A stretch of DNA of 64,000 nt, taken from JAAOIF01 sp965206195 (lineage in GTDB: Bacteria > Pseudomonadota > Gammaproteobacteria > PS1 > Pseudothioglobaceae). Positions 1-9,739 of this stretch are shown piece after piece. The stretch is taken from contig CBDBIZ010000011.1 in NCBI GenBank assembly GCA_965206195.1, forward strand, positions 496,001 to 560,000. The letters run 5' to 3'. The notes below the pieces were generated by a model, which did not search any database, was not told where the DNA came from, and saw only the letters and a program-made list of their open reading frames with translations. The translations under genes were made by a program, and so were the position numbers. Every line of letters starts with the position of its first letter. Position 1 is the stretch's first letter.

Positions 1-613
1 TGTGCTTGATGTCGGTGCAGGGAATGGTTATTTTAGTTATTTAATGGCAATCGCAGGTGCAAGAATAGTGCTCGGAATTGAGCCGTTTTTGTTGTTTAAT
101 TATCAATTTCAAGCAATACGCATATTGATTAAAAACCCACCAAATGCTTTCGTATTACCACTCAAATTAGAACAAATACCCAGCACCAGCGTATTTGATA
201 GCATTTTCTCCATGGGGGTTTTGTATCATCAAAAAGACCCAATAGCGCATCTACAACAACTCAAATCCATGTTAGCAAAAAGCGGCGAGTTGATACTCGA
301 AACCCTAATCATTGATGAAAAACACGGCGCTCAAATCATCCCCAAAGCGCGTTATGCTAAAATGCGTAATGTTTGGTGTCTGCCTGGTGTAAGGACACTA
401 AAAACTTGGCTACTTGAGGCTGGATTTAGCCAAATTAGGCTGGTAGATGTTAATCAAACTACCTTTGGTGTATATGGCGAACAACGCACAACACACTGGA
501 TTGGTGAGGGTGCGAAATCATTGCAAGATTTCCTAGACCCTAATAATAGCAACCTCACTATTGAGGGTTTGCCAGCACCTAAGCGAACAATTTTTATTTG
601 CACGCAGAACTAA
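1..613 (+). CDS. cmoB: tRNA U34 carboxymethyltransferase CmoB (3' part only)
   Basis: CmoB carries a carboxymethyl group from carboxy-S-adenosylmethionine to 5-hydroxyuridine at tRNA wobble position 34, giving cmo5U. The visible 203 residues are the Rossmann methyltransferase half. They start in the SAM-binding motif LDVGAGNGYF and continue through FSMGVLYH and the family signature RYAKMRNVW, ending with the typical tail FLDPN..EGLPAPKRTIFI. The GTG at position 2 is an internal valine codon, not a start: the gene enters from the left edge and its N-terminal half is outside the window. znuA follows 25 bases downstream. Confidence 0.95.
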   Translation, partial: VLDVGAGNGYFSYLMAIAGARIVLGIEPFLLFNYQFQAIRILIKNPPNAFVLPLKLEQIPSTSVFDSIFSMGVLYHQKDPIAHLQQLKSMLAKSGELILETLIIDEKHGAQIIPKARYAKMRNVWCLPGVRTLKTWLLEAGFSQIRLVDVNQTTFGVYGEQRTTHWIGEGAKSLQDFLDPNNSNLTIEGLPAPKRTIFICTQN

Positions 614-638
614 TCAGCCCTATAGTATAATTCTGCCT

Positions 639-1448
639 ATGATTTATCGATTATTCTTGATTGTTTTCCTGCTGAGTGCAGATGCTTTTTCAGCCCCCAA
701 TGCCGAGTTGAATATCGCGGTTAGCATCAAGCCGCTATACGGCATTGTTAGTGCTTTAACACACGGTGTTACCACGCCAACATTGCTCATTAAAAACCAG
801 GCTTCTGCACATCATTTTCACTTACAACCTTCACAATTATCCCAACTTAATTCAGCAGATTTGATTGTTTTTGTGCATCCAGATTTTGAAGCTGGTTTTA
901 AAAAAATTCTTAACAATATCAAGCCTGATAAAAAAATCATGCTAAGTGCTAATAACAACAACCACCATCTGTGGCTAGATGTTGACAAAATAATCAAATT
1001 CTCTCAACAATTAAGCGAAAAACTCATTCAAATAGACAGTGTAAACCAAACAACCTATCTCACTAATTTAGCCACTTTAACACAAGCATTGCAAATGCTA
1101 AACAACAACATCAAACAACAACTTGCAATCCACCAAAATAAACAAGTGGTAGGTTTTTCCAACGCCCTAGATTATTTCTTAGATGCCAATCATCTCAAGC
1201 ATTCAATCGTTGTAAGTCATTATCATGGGGCGAAATTAAGTCTGTTTAAACTTTTAAAAATCAAAAAATCTATCAAAAAATCTAAGCCCAAGTGTTTATT
1301 AAGCACCACACAAGTGCCTAAAAAATCTATCCAAACCCTAACAGAAGGTTTAGATATTAACACCCAAAGTGTTGATATTATAGGTGATGGTGATTATTTC
1401 AAACTAATGACAAACCTCACCAATCAAGTTAATCAATGTCTAAAATAA
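639..1448 (+). CDS. znuA: ZnuA-like periplasmic zinc-binding protein
   Basis: This is a 269-residue solute-binding protein of the zinc ABC-transporter family. The ATG at 639 is chosen over an in-frame start at 561 because it opens directly into a signal peptide (MIYRLFLIVFLLSADAFSA), while 561 lies inside cmoB. The metal-ligand neighbourhoods of ZnuA are recognisable: SAHHFHLQPSQ near residues 57-67, HHLWLDVD near 112, a His-rich SHYHG near 195, and a C-terminal SVDIIGDGDYF carrying the expected Asp. The variable His/Asp-rich loop is reduced to a short NNNNHH run. No ZnuB or ZnuC gene is nearby, so permease and ATPase must be encoded elsewhere. It overlaps bioC by 13 bases. Confidence 0.8.
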   Translation: MIYRLFLIVFLLSADAFSAPNAELNIAVSIKPLYGIVSALTHGVTTPTLLIKNQASAHHFHLQPSQLSQLNSADLIVFVHPDFEAGFKKILNNIKPDKKIMLSANNNNHHLWLDVDKIIKFSQQLSEKLIQIDSVNQTTYLTNLATLTQALQMLNNNIKQQLAIHQNKQVVGFSNALDYFLDANHLKHSIVVSHYHGAKLSLFKLLKIKKSIKKSKPKCLLSTTQVPKKSIQTLTEGLDINTQSVDIIGDGDYFKLMTNLTNQVNQCLK

Positions 1449-2257
1449 GGGCTGCATTTAACAAAGCATCAAATAGTTATAATCATCATGCTGTTTTACA
1501 ACAAGAAATCGCCACGCGCCTAGATAAAAAATTAGGCATTATTGCCAATAAACCGAGCGTTGTACTTGATTTAGGCGCAGGCACGGGCTTACTCACGCAG
1601 CAATTATCACAACGTTTTCCAAGCTCAAAAATCATCGCACTTGATTTTGCACAAGACCTACTCAAACACAATCAAGTAGTAGATAAGATTTGCGCTGATG
1701 CCAACCAATTACCCATAGCAGATAATAGCGTTGATGTGGTTACCTCTAATCTAATGCTACAATGGTGTGAGGATTTAAACGCCGTATTTGGCGAATGTCA
1801 TCGTGTGCTTAAAAATGACGGCATATTGCTATTTTCAACCTTTGGCGCGACTACCCTCAAAGAATTAAAAAAAAGCTGGGCTGTGGTAGATAACTATGAC
1901 CATGTCAACGTCTTTGTTGATATGCACGACATTGGCGACCAAGTACTAGCAAATGGTTTTCAATCGCCAGTGATGACGATGGAGCTTTTAACGCTTACTT
2001 ACCAGAACGTCAAAGACCTGCTCAAAGAATTAAAAGCCGTTGGGGCGCAAACACTCAATCAGCGTTCAAAATCTTTAATGGGCAAAGATAAGTTTGCACT
2101 AATGATGCAAATGTATGAATCGTATCGACAAAATGGCAAACTACCTGCAACCTATGAGATTGTTTATGGATATGCCTTGGCAAGCTCTCATGTATCCTTC
2201 AAAGGGACAAATATCTACAAATTAGGCTCTTTGCCAATTGAAACCTATGGCTCCTAG
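1436..2257 (+). CDS. bioC: Malonyl-ACP O-methyltransferase BioC
   Basis: BioC methylates malonyl-ACP so that the fatty-acid machinery can build the pimeloyl chain of biotin. The protein (273 residues) opens with the BioC-type start IRAAFNKASNSYNHHAVLQ, then the SAM motif VLDLGAGTGLL near residues 43-53, and SNLMLQWCEDL, the BioC version of the post-motif region. The ATG lies inside the end of znuA, so translation is probably coupled. No other biotin gene is in the window. It converges on nuoN with a 40-base gap in which no clear terminator hairpin is visible. Confidence 0.88.
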   Translation: MSKIRAAFNKASNSYNHHAVLQQEIATRLDKKLGIIANKPSVVLDLGAGTGLLTQQLSQRFPSSKIIALDFAQDLLKHNQVVDKICADANQLPIADNSVDVVTSNLMLQWCEDLNAVFGECHRVLKNDGILLFSTFGATTLKELKKSWAVVDNYDHVNVFVDMHDIGDQVLANGFQSPVMTMELLTLTYQNVKDLLKELKAVGAQTLNQRSKSLMGKDKFALMMQMYESYRQNGKLPATYEIVYGYALASSHVSFKGTNIYKLGSLPIETYGS

Positions 2258-2297
2258 TGATGAATGTATAAAAAATAAAATCACACTGCTAAAATTA

Positions 2298-3752
2298 TCA
2301 AAATAAAGACAGGGCTAATTGCAACCAAAAATCTGGGAATAACCCAAGTACTAAAATCAATACCGCATTAATGGATAAAACCAATTTAATATCCATGGGT
2401 GCGCTGATGGTTATTGCTTCGCTGCTATTATCAAAATACATAGCTTTAATCACTTGCAGGTAATAATAAGCACTAATTACCGCAAATACTACAGCGATAA
2501 TTGCCACTATTACAAAGCCTTGAGAGATAATCTGTTGCAGGACAAAAAACTTAGAATAAAAACCGATGAATGGCGGTACACCAGCCATTGATAACATTGC
2601 CAGTAACATCATCAACGCAAACCAAGGTGAGTGCTTACTAAGCCCTTTGTAATCAGCTATTTTATCGGCTTCAAAACCTTGTTTGTTGAGCAGGATAATC
2701 ACCCCAAACGCCGCTAGGCTGGTTAAGACATAAACCAAAACATAAAATACCGCAACCGCATAACCAGTAATCACCCCCGTGACAAAACCAAGCATAATAA
2801 AGCCAATATGTGAAATCGTAGAATATGCCAACATGCGTTTAATGTTAGTTTGCATCAAGGCAACAACAGAGCCTAATGCGATAGAAAGTAATGCCAAACC
2901 CATAAACAAATCTGACCAATAATTGTGCATTGCCCCCAAGCCATCAATCAACAAACGTACCAACATTGCTACCGCCGCAATCTTAGGCACGGTGGAGATG
3001 AACATGGTTACTGCGGTGGGTGCGCCCTGATACACATCTGGCACCCACATATGAAACGGTACTGCGCCGAGTTTAAAGGCAATACCAATGACTAAGAACA
3101 CCAAGCCGAAGTTAATAACCAGAGTCTGCCTTGAATCTAAATTAATCGCTGATGAAAACGTAGCAATATCACCAATACTCAGACTGCCGCTAATGCCATA
3201 AATCATACTCATCCCATACAATAATAAACCTGAGGCAATTGCCCCAAGCACAAAGTATTTAAGTGCCGCTTCAATTGCGTTTGAACGCTCTGTAGCAATA
3301 GCAATTAAGGTATATAAAGACAAGGACAAAATTTCTAAACCTAAATACAGTGTTAATAAGCTATAACCCGACACCATCACCATCATGCCTAGGACTGACA
3401 ACAATACCAAAACAAAATACTCACCTCTAAACAGCTGGTGTTGTTTTAGGTAATGGCGTGAGTAAACCATTGCCACCATGGCTGCACCCATCATAAACAC
3501 TTTGAACACCGATGCTAACTCATCCAGCACAAATGAGTTACCAAAGATAATGGTTTCGGGATGTCCAATCAAATTAAACGCCACAATTCCTGTGATTAAC
3601 AAACTTAGTTGCGTTAAATAATAGGTAACTTGTTTAAATGACTTGGTGAGAAATAAATCAAACAACAAAATAACCACAATGGCACTTAGCAGAAAAATCT
3701 CTGGCAAAGCAAGTAACAATGAGGTGGTATCAAATTGAAAAGTATTTGTCAT
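2298..3752 (-). CDS. nuoN: NADH-quinone oxidoreductase subunit N
   Basis: NuoN is one of three antiporter-like proton-pumping subunits in the membrane arm of complex I. The 484-residue protein is almost entirely transmembrane helices. It has the family segments FKLGAVPFHMWVPDVYQGAPT and IKRMLAYSTISHIGF, with the Lys and broken-helix Pro residues of the proton channel. It is the last gene of the nuo operon, starting 10 bases after nuoM. Length and motifs are complete. Confidence 0.97.
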   Translation of the reverse strand: MTNTFQFDTTSLLLALPEIFLLSAIVVILLFDLFLTKSFKQVTYYLTQLSLLITGIVAFNLIGHPETIIFGNSFVLDELASVFKVFMMGAAMVAMVYSRHYLKQHQLFRGEYFVLVLLSVLGMMVMVSGYSLLTLYLGLEILSLSLYTLIAIATERSNAIEAALKYFVLGAIASGLLLYGMSMIYGISGSLSIGDIATFSSAINLDSRQTLVINFGLVFLVIGIAFKLGAVPFHMWVPDVYQGAPTAVTMFISTVPKIAAVAMLVRLLIDGLGAMHNYWSDLFMGLALLSIALGSVVALMQTNIKRMLAYSTISHIGFIMLGFVTGVITGYAVAVFYVLVYVLTSLAAFGVIILLNKQGFEADKIADYKGLSKHSPWFALMMLLAMLSMAGVPPFIGFYSKFFVLQQIISQGFVIVAIIAVVFAVISAYYYLQVIKAMYFDNSSEAITISAPMDIKLVLSINAVLILVLGLFPDFWLQLALSLF

Positions 3753-3762
3753 AATTCAAAAC

Positions 3763-5268
3763 TTATAATTTAGAAGCAAGGGCTTGGTTTAGCAAGTGGT
3801 CAATCGAAGCATGTATGATTTCAATGATTGGTTGTGGGTACAAACCCATTGTCAATACTGCCAATCCCAGTATCGCTAATATCAGAAATTCACGAGCATT
3901 AATATCGCTCAAGGTCTCTATTGTTGGATTGGTAATCGCGCCCCAGAAAACACGTTTGACCATCCACAAAGTATAAGCAGCACCAACAATTAAAGTAGTA
4001 GCTGCCAGTACACCGTACCAAATATTGGCCTGCAAGGCACCAAGGATAACCATAAATTCACCGACAAAGCCTGAGGTACCTGGTAAGCCAGCATTTGCCA
4101 TAGCGAACAATACCGCAAAACCGGTGAATTTTGGCATAGAATTAACCACCCCACCATAGGTGGAAATTTCGCGTGAATGCAGGCGGTCGTATAATACGCC
4201 CACCACTAAAAACATCGCTGCGGAAATAAAACCATGTGAAATCATCTGCACCATCGCGCCTTCAAGCCCTAACAAAGCTGCCTCGGCATTGCCTGGTTGA
4301 TAAGCTAAAAATAGTGTGAATACCCCTAAAGTTGCAAAACCCATGTGTGCAATGGACGAGTAAGCAATGAGTTTTTTCATATCTTTTTGCACCAACGCCA
4401 CAAAACCTATATAAACAATGGCAATCAGTGAGAGCACAATCACCACTTCTGAGAATTGCAAAGATGCATCTGGAGTCATCGGCAACGAGAAACGCAAGAA
4501 CCCATAGCCACCCATTTTTAACATAATAGCCGCCAAAATCACCGAACCGCCAGTGGGGGCTTGAACGTGCGCATCAGGCAGCCAAGTATGCACTGGAAAC
4601 ATCGGTACTTTCACTGCAAATGCCATAAAAAATGCCCAGAAAATCCACGCCTGTTCCGCGCTACTCAGACTTAGATTGTGCATATCTAAAATGGCAAATG
4701 AGCCACCTTTATTGTACATATAAATCATCGACACCAGCATAAAGACTGAACCTATGAAGGTATATAAGAAAAATTTAACCGCTGCATACACGCGATTATC
4801 GCCACCCCAAATACCGACAATTAGCAACATTGGGATTAGCGATGCCTCCCAAAAAACATAAAACAAAATAGCATCCAACGATGAAAACACGCCGATAATT
4901 AGCCCTTCCATAATCAAAAATGCCGCCATATAATGCGATGCTCGGCGGGTAATAACTTCCCAGCCAGCGATAATCACCAAAACGGTTGAAAAGGTGGTGA
5001 GGATAATCAGCGGCATAGATATGCCATCAATACCAATATGATAATTGATATTAAAGGTGGCAATCCACGAGTTTTTTTCGACGAATTGCATCAAATGTGT
5101 GTTGGTGTCAAAACTCGTATATAGGTTAAGTGACATCACAAATACCAAAATCGAGATTGCCACACTAACCCAACGCACAGTATTAGCACGGTTATTACCG
5201 ATTAAGATAACCAATCCGCCACCTAAAATTGGCAGCCAAATAAGCAAACTAAGTAGTACGTTTTCCAT
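3763..5268 (-). CDS. nuoM: NADH-quinone oxidoreductase subunit M
   Basis: NuoM is the second antiporter-like proton-pumping subunit, at 501 residues. Diagnostic segments are EGLIIGVFSSLDAILFYVFWE, where the glutamates belong to the proton path, VPMFPVHTWLPDAHVQAPT, and MKKLIAYSSIAHMGF. Helices run along the whole length. It lies 9 bases after nuoL and 10 before nuoN, in the fixed nuo order L-M-N. Confidence 0.97.
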   Translation of the reverse strand: MENVLLSLLIWLPILGGGLVILIGNNRANTVRWVSVAISILVFVMSLNLYTSFDTNTHLMQFVEKNSWIATFNINYHIGIDGISMPLIILTTFSTVLVIIAGWEVITRRASHYMAAFLIMEGLIIGVFSSLDAILFYVFWEASLIPMLLIVGIWGGDNRVYAAVKFFLYTFIGSVFMLVSMIYMYNKGGSFAILDMHNLSLSSAEQAWIFWAFFMAFAVKVPMFPVHTWLPDAHVQAPTGGSVILAAIMLKMGGYGFLRFSLPMTPDASLQFSEVVIVLSLIAIVYIGFVALVQKDMKKLIAYSSIAHMGFATLGVFTLFLAYQPGNAEAALLGLEGAMVQMISHGFISAAMFLVVGVLYDRLHSREISTYGGVVNSMPKFTGFAVLFAMANAGLPGTSGFVGEFMVILGALQANIWYGVLAATTLIVGAAYTLWMVKRVFWGAITNPTIETLSDINAREFLILAILGLAVLTMGLYPQPIIEIIHASIDHLLNQALASKL

Positions 5269-5277
5269 AGTTTAGCG

Positions 5278-7233
5278 CTAAAGTAATGGATTGTCGCCAA
5301 CAAATAGCGTCCAAGTTAAAATAATAAGCAAGCTGAAAATCATAAAGAAAGCATAATGATAAACATAGCCAGTTTGGATTGGACGCACCATAGAGCCGAT
5401 AAAACCAACCAATTTAGCACTGCCGTTGACTGCTATTTTATCAATCAAGCCAGCATCTGACACTTTCCATAAAAAATTACCCAATCTCTTGACGCCACTC
5501 ACAAAAACGATTTGGTTAAAGCGGTCAAATCCGTACAAAGACTCCAAAATGTAGTTAATGTAACGACCTTTGTTTTGCACCCAATTAGCCCACTCAGTTT
5601 TGTACAGTGAGAATAACCAAGCAGTAATCACACCACCAACCATCATCCAAAAAGGTGGTGTTTGCGCAGCATGTGAAATCATTGATACCGCTGAATGGAA
5701 TACTTGTTTTAATTCAGCCATTGAGCCATGATTAGCAGAAACAGTAATTGCATTATCCAGCCAGCCAGCAAACAACATTGGTTCAATGGTGAAATAGCCA
5801 ATTACCGCTGATGGAATCGCCAATGCGATTAATGGAAATGTAATAGAGGGTGCTGATTCGCATAAATGTTGTTGCATGTGATAATCAACCCGCGATTCGC
5901 CATGAAAAACCAAGAAAAACATTCTAAGCGAATAAAATGCGGTAATAAATACACCTGCAACCACGCTATAGTAAGCCCAATCTGCATAAGGTAATTGAGA
6001 AAAGTGTACCGCTTCAATAATCATATCTTTAGAATAGAATCCTGCAAAACCTGGGAAACCAATCAGTGCCAAAGTGCCAATCAGTGCAGTCCAATAAGTA
6101 ATAGGCATTTTTTTGCGTAATCCACCCATTTTACGAATATCTTGCTCATGGTGCATTGCCACAATCACCGAACCTGCAGCCAAAAACAACAATGCCTTAA
6201 AAAACGCATGGGTCATTAAATGAAAAATTGCGACTGAATAGGCACTAACACCGAGCGCTACCGTCATGTAACCGAGTTGCGACAAAGTAGAATAAGCCAC
6301 CACTCTCTTAATATCATTTTGTACAATGCCAAGTAGCCCCATAAATAAAGCGGTAATTGCACCTACAATCATAACCACTGTGAGTGCTACATCACTAAGC
6401 TCAAACATCGGCGACATACGTGACACCATAAAAATACCTGCAGTAACCATGGTTGCTGCATGAATCAGTGCTGAAATAGGAGTTGGACCTTCCATCGAAC
6501 CTGGCAACCAAACATGCAAAGGGACCTGTGCCGATTTACCCATGGCACCAACAAATAGTAATAAACAAATAACAGTAATTAAGTCTAGCCCCCAAAGTTG
6601 TTGATTCAGCGTATTGTCGAGTTTAGCGAATATTTCCGCGTAATCCAATGAGCCACTAAAGGCGAACACCAAGGCAATTCCTAATAAAAAACCAAAATCA
6701 CCCACACGATTTACCAAAAAGGCCTTTAGACTAGCTTCTACCGCTGATTCTTTGTGATGCCAAAAACCAATCAGCAGGTACGATACCAAACCAACTGCCT
6801 CCCAGCCAAAGAATAATTGCATGAAATTGTTACTCATTACTAACATAAACATGGCAAAGGTAAATAAGGAAATATAGCTGAAAAATTTAATGTAGCCGCT
6901 ATCATCAACCATATAGCCAATCGTGTAAATATGCACCATTAGTGACACAAATGACACTACTACAAGCATCACTGCTGTTAGGTTGTCTACCAAAAACCCC
7001 ACACTAATGTTCAGGTTGCCAATTTGCATCCAAGTGTAGAGGTTTTGATTAAAAATATCGCCCCTCTCAAGCACATGATGATTAAACACAATCAATGACA
7101 AAATGGTTGAAATCAACACACCTAGGATTGTAATCGTATGTGTTGCTTGACGACCCAATAAGCTACCAAAAAATCCAGCAATCATGGCGCCAACCAAGGG
7201 CGCAAGTGCAATTGTTAAATAAATATTTTCCAT
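5278..7233 (-). CDS. nuoL: NADH-quinone oxidoreductase subunit L
   Basis: NuoL is the distal proton-pumping subunit of complex I. At 651 residues it carries the NuoL-specific C-terminal extension (the long lateral helix region) beyond the antiporter core. Key segments are FFGWEAVGLVSYLLIGFWHH, QVPLHVWLPGSMEGPTPISA and IKRVVAYSTLSQLGYM. It starts 12 bases after nuoK. Confidence 0.97.
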   Translation of the reverse strand: MENIYLTIALAPLVGAMIAGFFGSLLGRQATHTITILGVLISTILSLIVFNHHVLERGDIFNQNLYTWMQIGNLNISVGFLVDNLTAVMLVVVSFVSLMVHIYTIGYMVDDSGYIKFFSYISLFTFAMFMLVMSNNFMQLFFGWEAVGLVSYLLIGFWHHKESAVEASLKAFLVNRVGDFGFLLGIALVFAFSGSLDYAEIFAKLDNTLNQQLWGLDLITVICLLLFVGAMGKSAQVPLHVWLPGSMEGPTPISALIHAATMVTAGIFMVSRMSPMFELSDVALTVVMIVGAITALFMGLLGIVQNDIKRVVAYSTLSQLGYMTVALGVSAYSVAIFHLMTHAFFKALLFLAAGSVIVAMHHEQDIRKMGGLRKKMPITYWTALIGTLALIGFPGFAGFYSKDMIIEAVHFSQLPYADWAYYSVVAGVFITAFYSLRMFFLVFHGESRVDYHMQQHLCESAPSITFPLIALAIPSAVIGYFTIEPMLFAGWLDNAITVSANHGSMAELKQVFHSAVSMISHAAQTPPFWMMVGGVITAWLFSLYKTEWANWVQNKGRYINYILESLYGFDRFNQIVFVSGVKRLGNFLWKVSDAGLIDKIAVNGSAKLVGFIGSMVRPIQTGYVYHYAFFMIFSLLIILTWTLFVGDNPLL

Positions 7234-7245
7234 AACTAAACCTAT

Positions 7246-7551
7246 CTAACCTCTCAAACTATTAGTAACATCAACACTAATACTGCCTTTATTTCTAAAT
7301 AATAAGGTTAGAATTGCCAGTCCAATTGCCACTTCTGCGGCGGCTACAGTAAGGATAAAAAATACAAAAATTTGCCCTATTTCGTTGCCTAAAAAATGTG
7401 AAAAAGCAATAAAATTGGTATTCACTGCCACCAAAATCAACTCAACACACATCAACAAGGTAATGATGTTAGTACGATTAACAAAAATACCTACCAGGCC
7501 AATACAAAAAATCACGCCACTAAGAATTAGATAATAACTCAAACTAATCAT
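7246..7551 (-). CDS. nuoK: NADH-quinone oxidoreductase subunit K
   Basis: NuoK is a small three-helix membrane subunit (101 residues) next to the quinone channel. The conserved acidic residues sit in MCVELILVAVN and AAAEVAIGLAI, the two glutamates that link quinone reduction to proton movement in this family. Its start overlaps the nuoJ stop by 4 bases (ATGA), which suggests coupled translation. Confidence 0.96.
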   Translation of the reverse strand: MISLSYYLILSGVIFCIGLVGIFVNRTNIITLLMCVELILVAVNTNFIAFSHFLGNEIGQIFVFFILTVAAAEVAIGLAILTLLFRNKGSISVDVTNSLRG

Positions 7552-8159
7552 TTTTCACGCTCCTTATTGTTAGTGATTGAAACCAAGCGCATTCTGTCTT
7601 TAGCTTGAACATTAACTTGAGCTGAAATGGATTGTTTTTTACGCTTGCCTTGGTCGCGATGTACTAAAGTGATTGCCGCAATAATAGCAATCAACAACAA
7701 TACTGCTGCTAACTCAAACGCATACACATAATCAGTATAAAGCTGCAGTGCTAATACGGTAATGTTGCTATAATCTGAGGTGCGCCTTGCTGGTGCTGTG
7801 ACCACACCTAGCCCAAACTGATCAACCCCTAACACCAATACCATTTCAACAATAATAATAGCGGCAACCATCAAACCAAGTGGTAAATAACCTGCAAACT
7901 TAGCCCGCAAGGTGGATTTGTCAATATCAAGCATTTTAATCACAAATAAAAATAGCACCATTACCGCGCCGACATACACCAAAATCAGTGTGATGGCCAA
8001 AAATTCAGCCTCTAGTAAAATCCAAATACTGGCAGCAGAAAAAAAAGATAGAATTAAAAACAACACCGCTTTTGCTGCATTGCGAGAAAAAATCATCGCC
8101 AACGAACTGGCAACAAACCAAAACGAAAATACATAAAACAATGCTTGTTCAATAGTCAT
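7548..8159 (-). CDS. nuoJ: NADH-quinone oxidoreductase subunit J
   Basis: NuoJ is a five-helix membrane subunit (203 residues) beside NuoK and NuoH. It is recognised by the AVLFLILSFFSAASIWILLEAEFLA region, the VGAVMVLFLFVIKML helix and its position between nuoI and nuoK. The basic C-terminal tail (HRDQGKRKKQ onward, about 35 residues) extends past the last helix and is probably cytoplasmic. Confidence 0.95.
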   Translation of the reverse strand: MTIEQALFYVFSFWFVASSLAMIFSRNAAKAVLFLILSFFSAASIWILLEAEFLAITLILVYVGAVMVLFLFVIKMLDIDKSTLRAKFAGYLPLGLMVAAIIIVEMVLVLGVDQFGLGVVTAPARRTSDYSNITVLALQLYTDYVYAFELAAVLLLIAIIAAITLVHRDQGKRKKQSISAQVNVQAKDRMRLVSITNNKEREK

Positions 8160-8184
8160 AACTTATTTTAATGTATTGATTCTA

Positions 8185-8679
8185 TTACTTGTATTTGGCA
8201 TCTTCCAGCCTGGTTTGGTTAATCATTGCTTCGTTTTTGTCACCAACTTCTAACAAATGCGCCTTGTCAATGATGCTGCCATCTCTTGAACCAACAAAGG
8301 CATAATCAAAAATTTGGGTTTCAACAATCGCATCGACTGGACAGGCTTCTTCGCAAAATCCGCAAAAAATACATTTAAATAAATCAATATCGTACTGTGT
8401 AGTGCGCCGCGTGCCATCTTCTCGCATTTCTGACTCAATGGTAATCGCGTTAGCTGGGCAAACTGCCTCACAAAGTTTGCAAGCAATGCAACGCTCTTCA
8501 CCATTTGGATAACGACGCAAGGCATGTAAACCCCTAAAACGAGGGGAAATAGGCGTTCTTTCCTCAGGAAATTGTACAGTAATTTTTTTATTAACCATTT
8601 CATTGGCAGTGATTTTCATGCCACCACGTAACTCACCTAGCGTGAAAGCTCTCGTTAATTTTTTTAGTTTTTTAAACAA
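8185..8679 (-). CDS. nuoI: NADH-quinone oxidoreductase subunit I (two 4Fe-4S clusters)
   Basis: NuoI is the ferredoxin-like subunit holding clusters N6a and N6b, which pass electrons to NuoB. Two classic 4Fe-4S motifs are present: CIACKLCEAVCP near residues 62-73 and CIFCGFCEEACP near 101-112. The 164-residue length is normal for bacterial NuoI. The start overlaps the nuoH stop by 8 bases and a 25-base gap separates it from nuoJ. Confidence 0.97.
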   Translation of the reverse strand: MFKKLKKLTRAFTLGELRGGMKITANEMVNKKITVQFPEERTPISPRFRGLHALRRYPNGEERCIACKLCEAVCPANAITIESEMREDGTRRTTQYDIDLFKCIFCGFCEEACPVDAIVETQIFDYAFVGSRDGSIIDKAHLLEVGDKNEAMINQTRLEDAKYK

Positions 8680-9739
8680 ACCACACCCCCAGTTTTAATT
8701 GCGTCATCAATGCCACTACAAAAATCCAAATAATGGTCAATGGCAAAAATATCTTCCAAGACAAACGCATAATTTGGTCATAGCGAAACCGTGGGAAAGT
8801 GGCGCGTACCCACAAATATAAAAACATAAAAAATGCGGTTTTTGCAATCAGCCAAATAATGCCCGGCACCCATGCAAAACCCGTCTCTAAATAATAAATA
8901 CCCTCAAAAGGTGAATGCCAGCCGCCAAAAAACAATAACACTGCTAATACTGCCATTAGAATCATATTGGCATATTCTGCTAAGAAGAACACCGCAAAAC
9001 TCATGCCTGAATATTCAACATGTGTGCCGCCCACAATTTCTGATTCACCTTCCACCACATCAAACGGTGCGCGGTTGGTCTCCACCAAAGCAGAAATAAA
9101 AAATACAATCATCATCGGCAACAAAGGCAGCCAATACCAATGCAAAACGCTGCCTTTTTGGGCTTCAACAATGGTGTTTAGATTCACACTACCAGCAATC
9201 ATTGCTACGGTTACCAAAGCAAAACCAATCACAATTTCATAAGAAACTAATAGCGATGCACTACGCAGTGCACCTAAGAGTGGATACTTAGAATTTGATG
9301 CCCAGCCTGCCAAGATAATGCCATAAACGCCGATGGAGCCAATCGCTAAAACATACAACAAACTAATGTCTAAATTCGCCACATAAATGCCTTCATCAAA
9401 AGGAATCACCGCCCAAACAGCAATTGCAGGCGCAATGGCTAAAACTGGTGCTAACAAGAATAAATAGATATTGGCCTTGCTTGGAAAGATGATTTCTTTG
9501 GTCATCAGTTTTAACGCATCGGCAATCGGCTGTAGCCAGCCTTTAGGACCGACACGGTTTGGGCCAATTCTAAGCTGCATATAACCAATCACTTTGCGTT
9601 CGGCATAGGTGAAATACGCCACTACCAGCATCAGTGGCATAACCAATGCAATTGCCTTAATAACAATAATCAAAATAGTCGCAATCGCGCCGTCAAACCA
9701 AGGGATTAGCATGTGTATCCATTGCCAAAATTCGTTCAT
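8672..9739 (-). CDS. nuoH: NADH-quinone oxidoreductase subunit H
   Basis: NuoH (355 residues) forms the quinone-binding chamber at the arm junction. Family segments are AERKVIGYMQLRIGPNRVGP, LQPIADALKLMTKE, the acidic loop ALVETNRAPFDVVEGESEIV, and WVRATFPRFRYDQIM. About eight helices are evident. The ATG overlaps the nuoG stop by 4 bases. Confidence 0.97.
   Translation of the reverse strand: MNEFWQWIHMLIPWFDGAIATILIIVIKAIALVMPLMLVVAYFTYAERKVIGYMQLRIGPNRVGPKGWLQPIADALKLMTKEIIFPSKANIYLFLLAPVLAIAPAIAVWAVIPFDEGIYVANLDISLLYVLAIGSIGVYGIILAGWASNSKYPLLGALRSASLLVSYEIVIGFALVTVAMIAGSVNLNTIVEAQKGSVLHWYWLPLLPMMIVFFISALVETNRAPFDVVEGESEIVGGTHVEYSGMSFAVFFLAEYANMILMAVLAVLLFFGGWHSPFEGIYYLETGFAWVPGIIWLIAKTAFFMFLYLWVRATFPRFRYDQIMRLSWKIFLPLTIIWIFVVALMTQLKLGVWFV

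Noticed and set aside
8872..9242. Plus-strand open frames opposite nuoH
   Set aside because: They are antisense to conserved transmembrane coding sequence and lack family features; the same applies to other antisense frames across the nuo, clp and copA regions.
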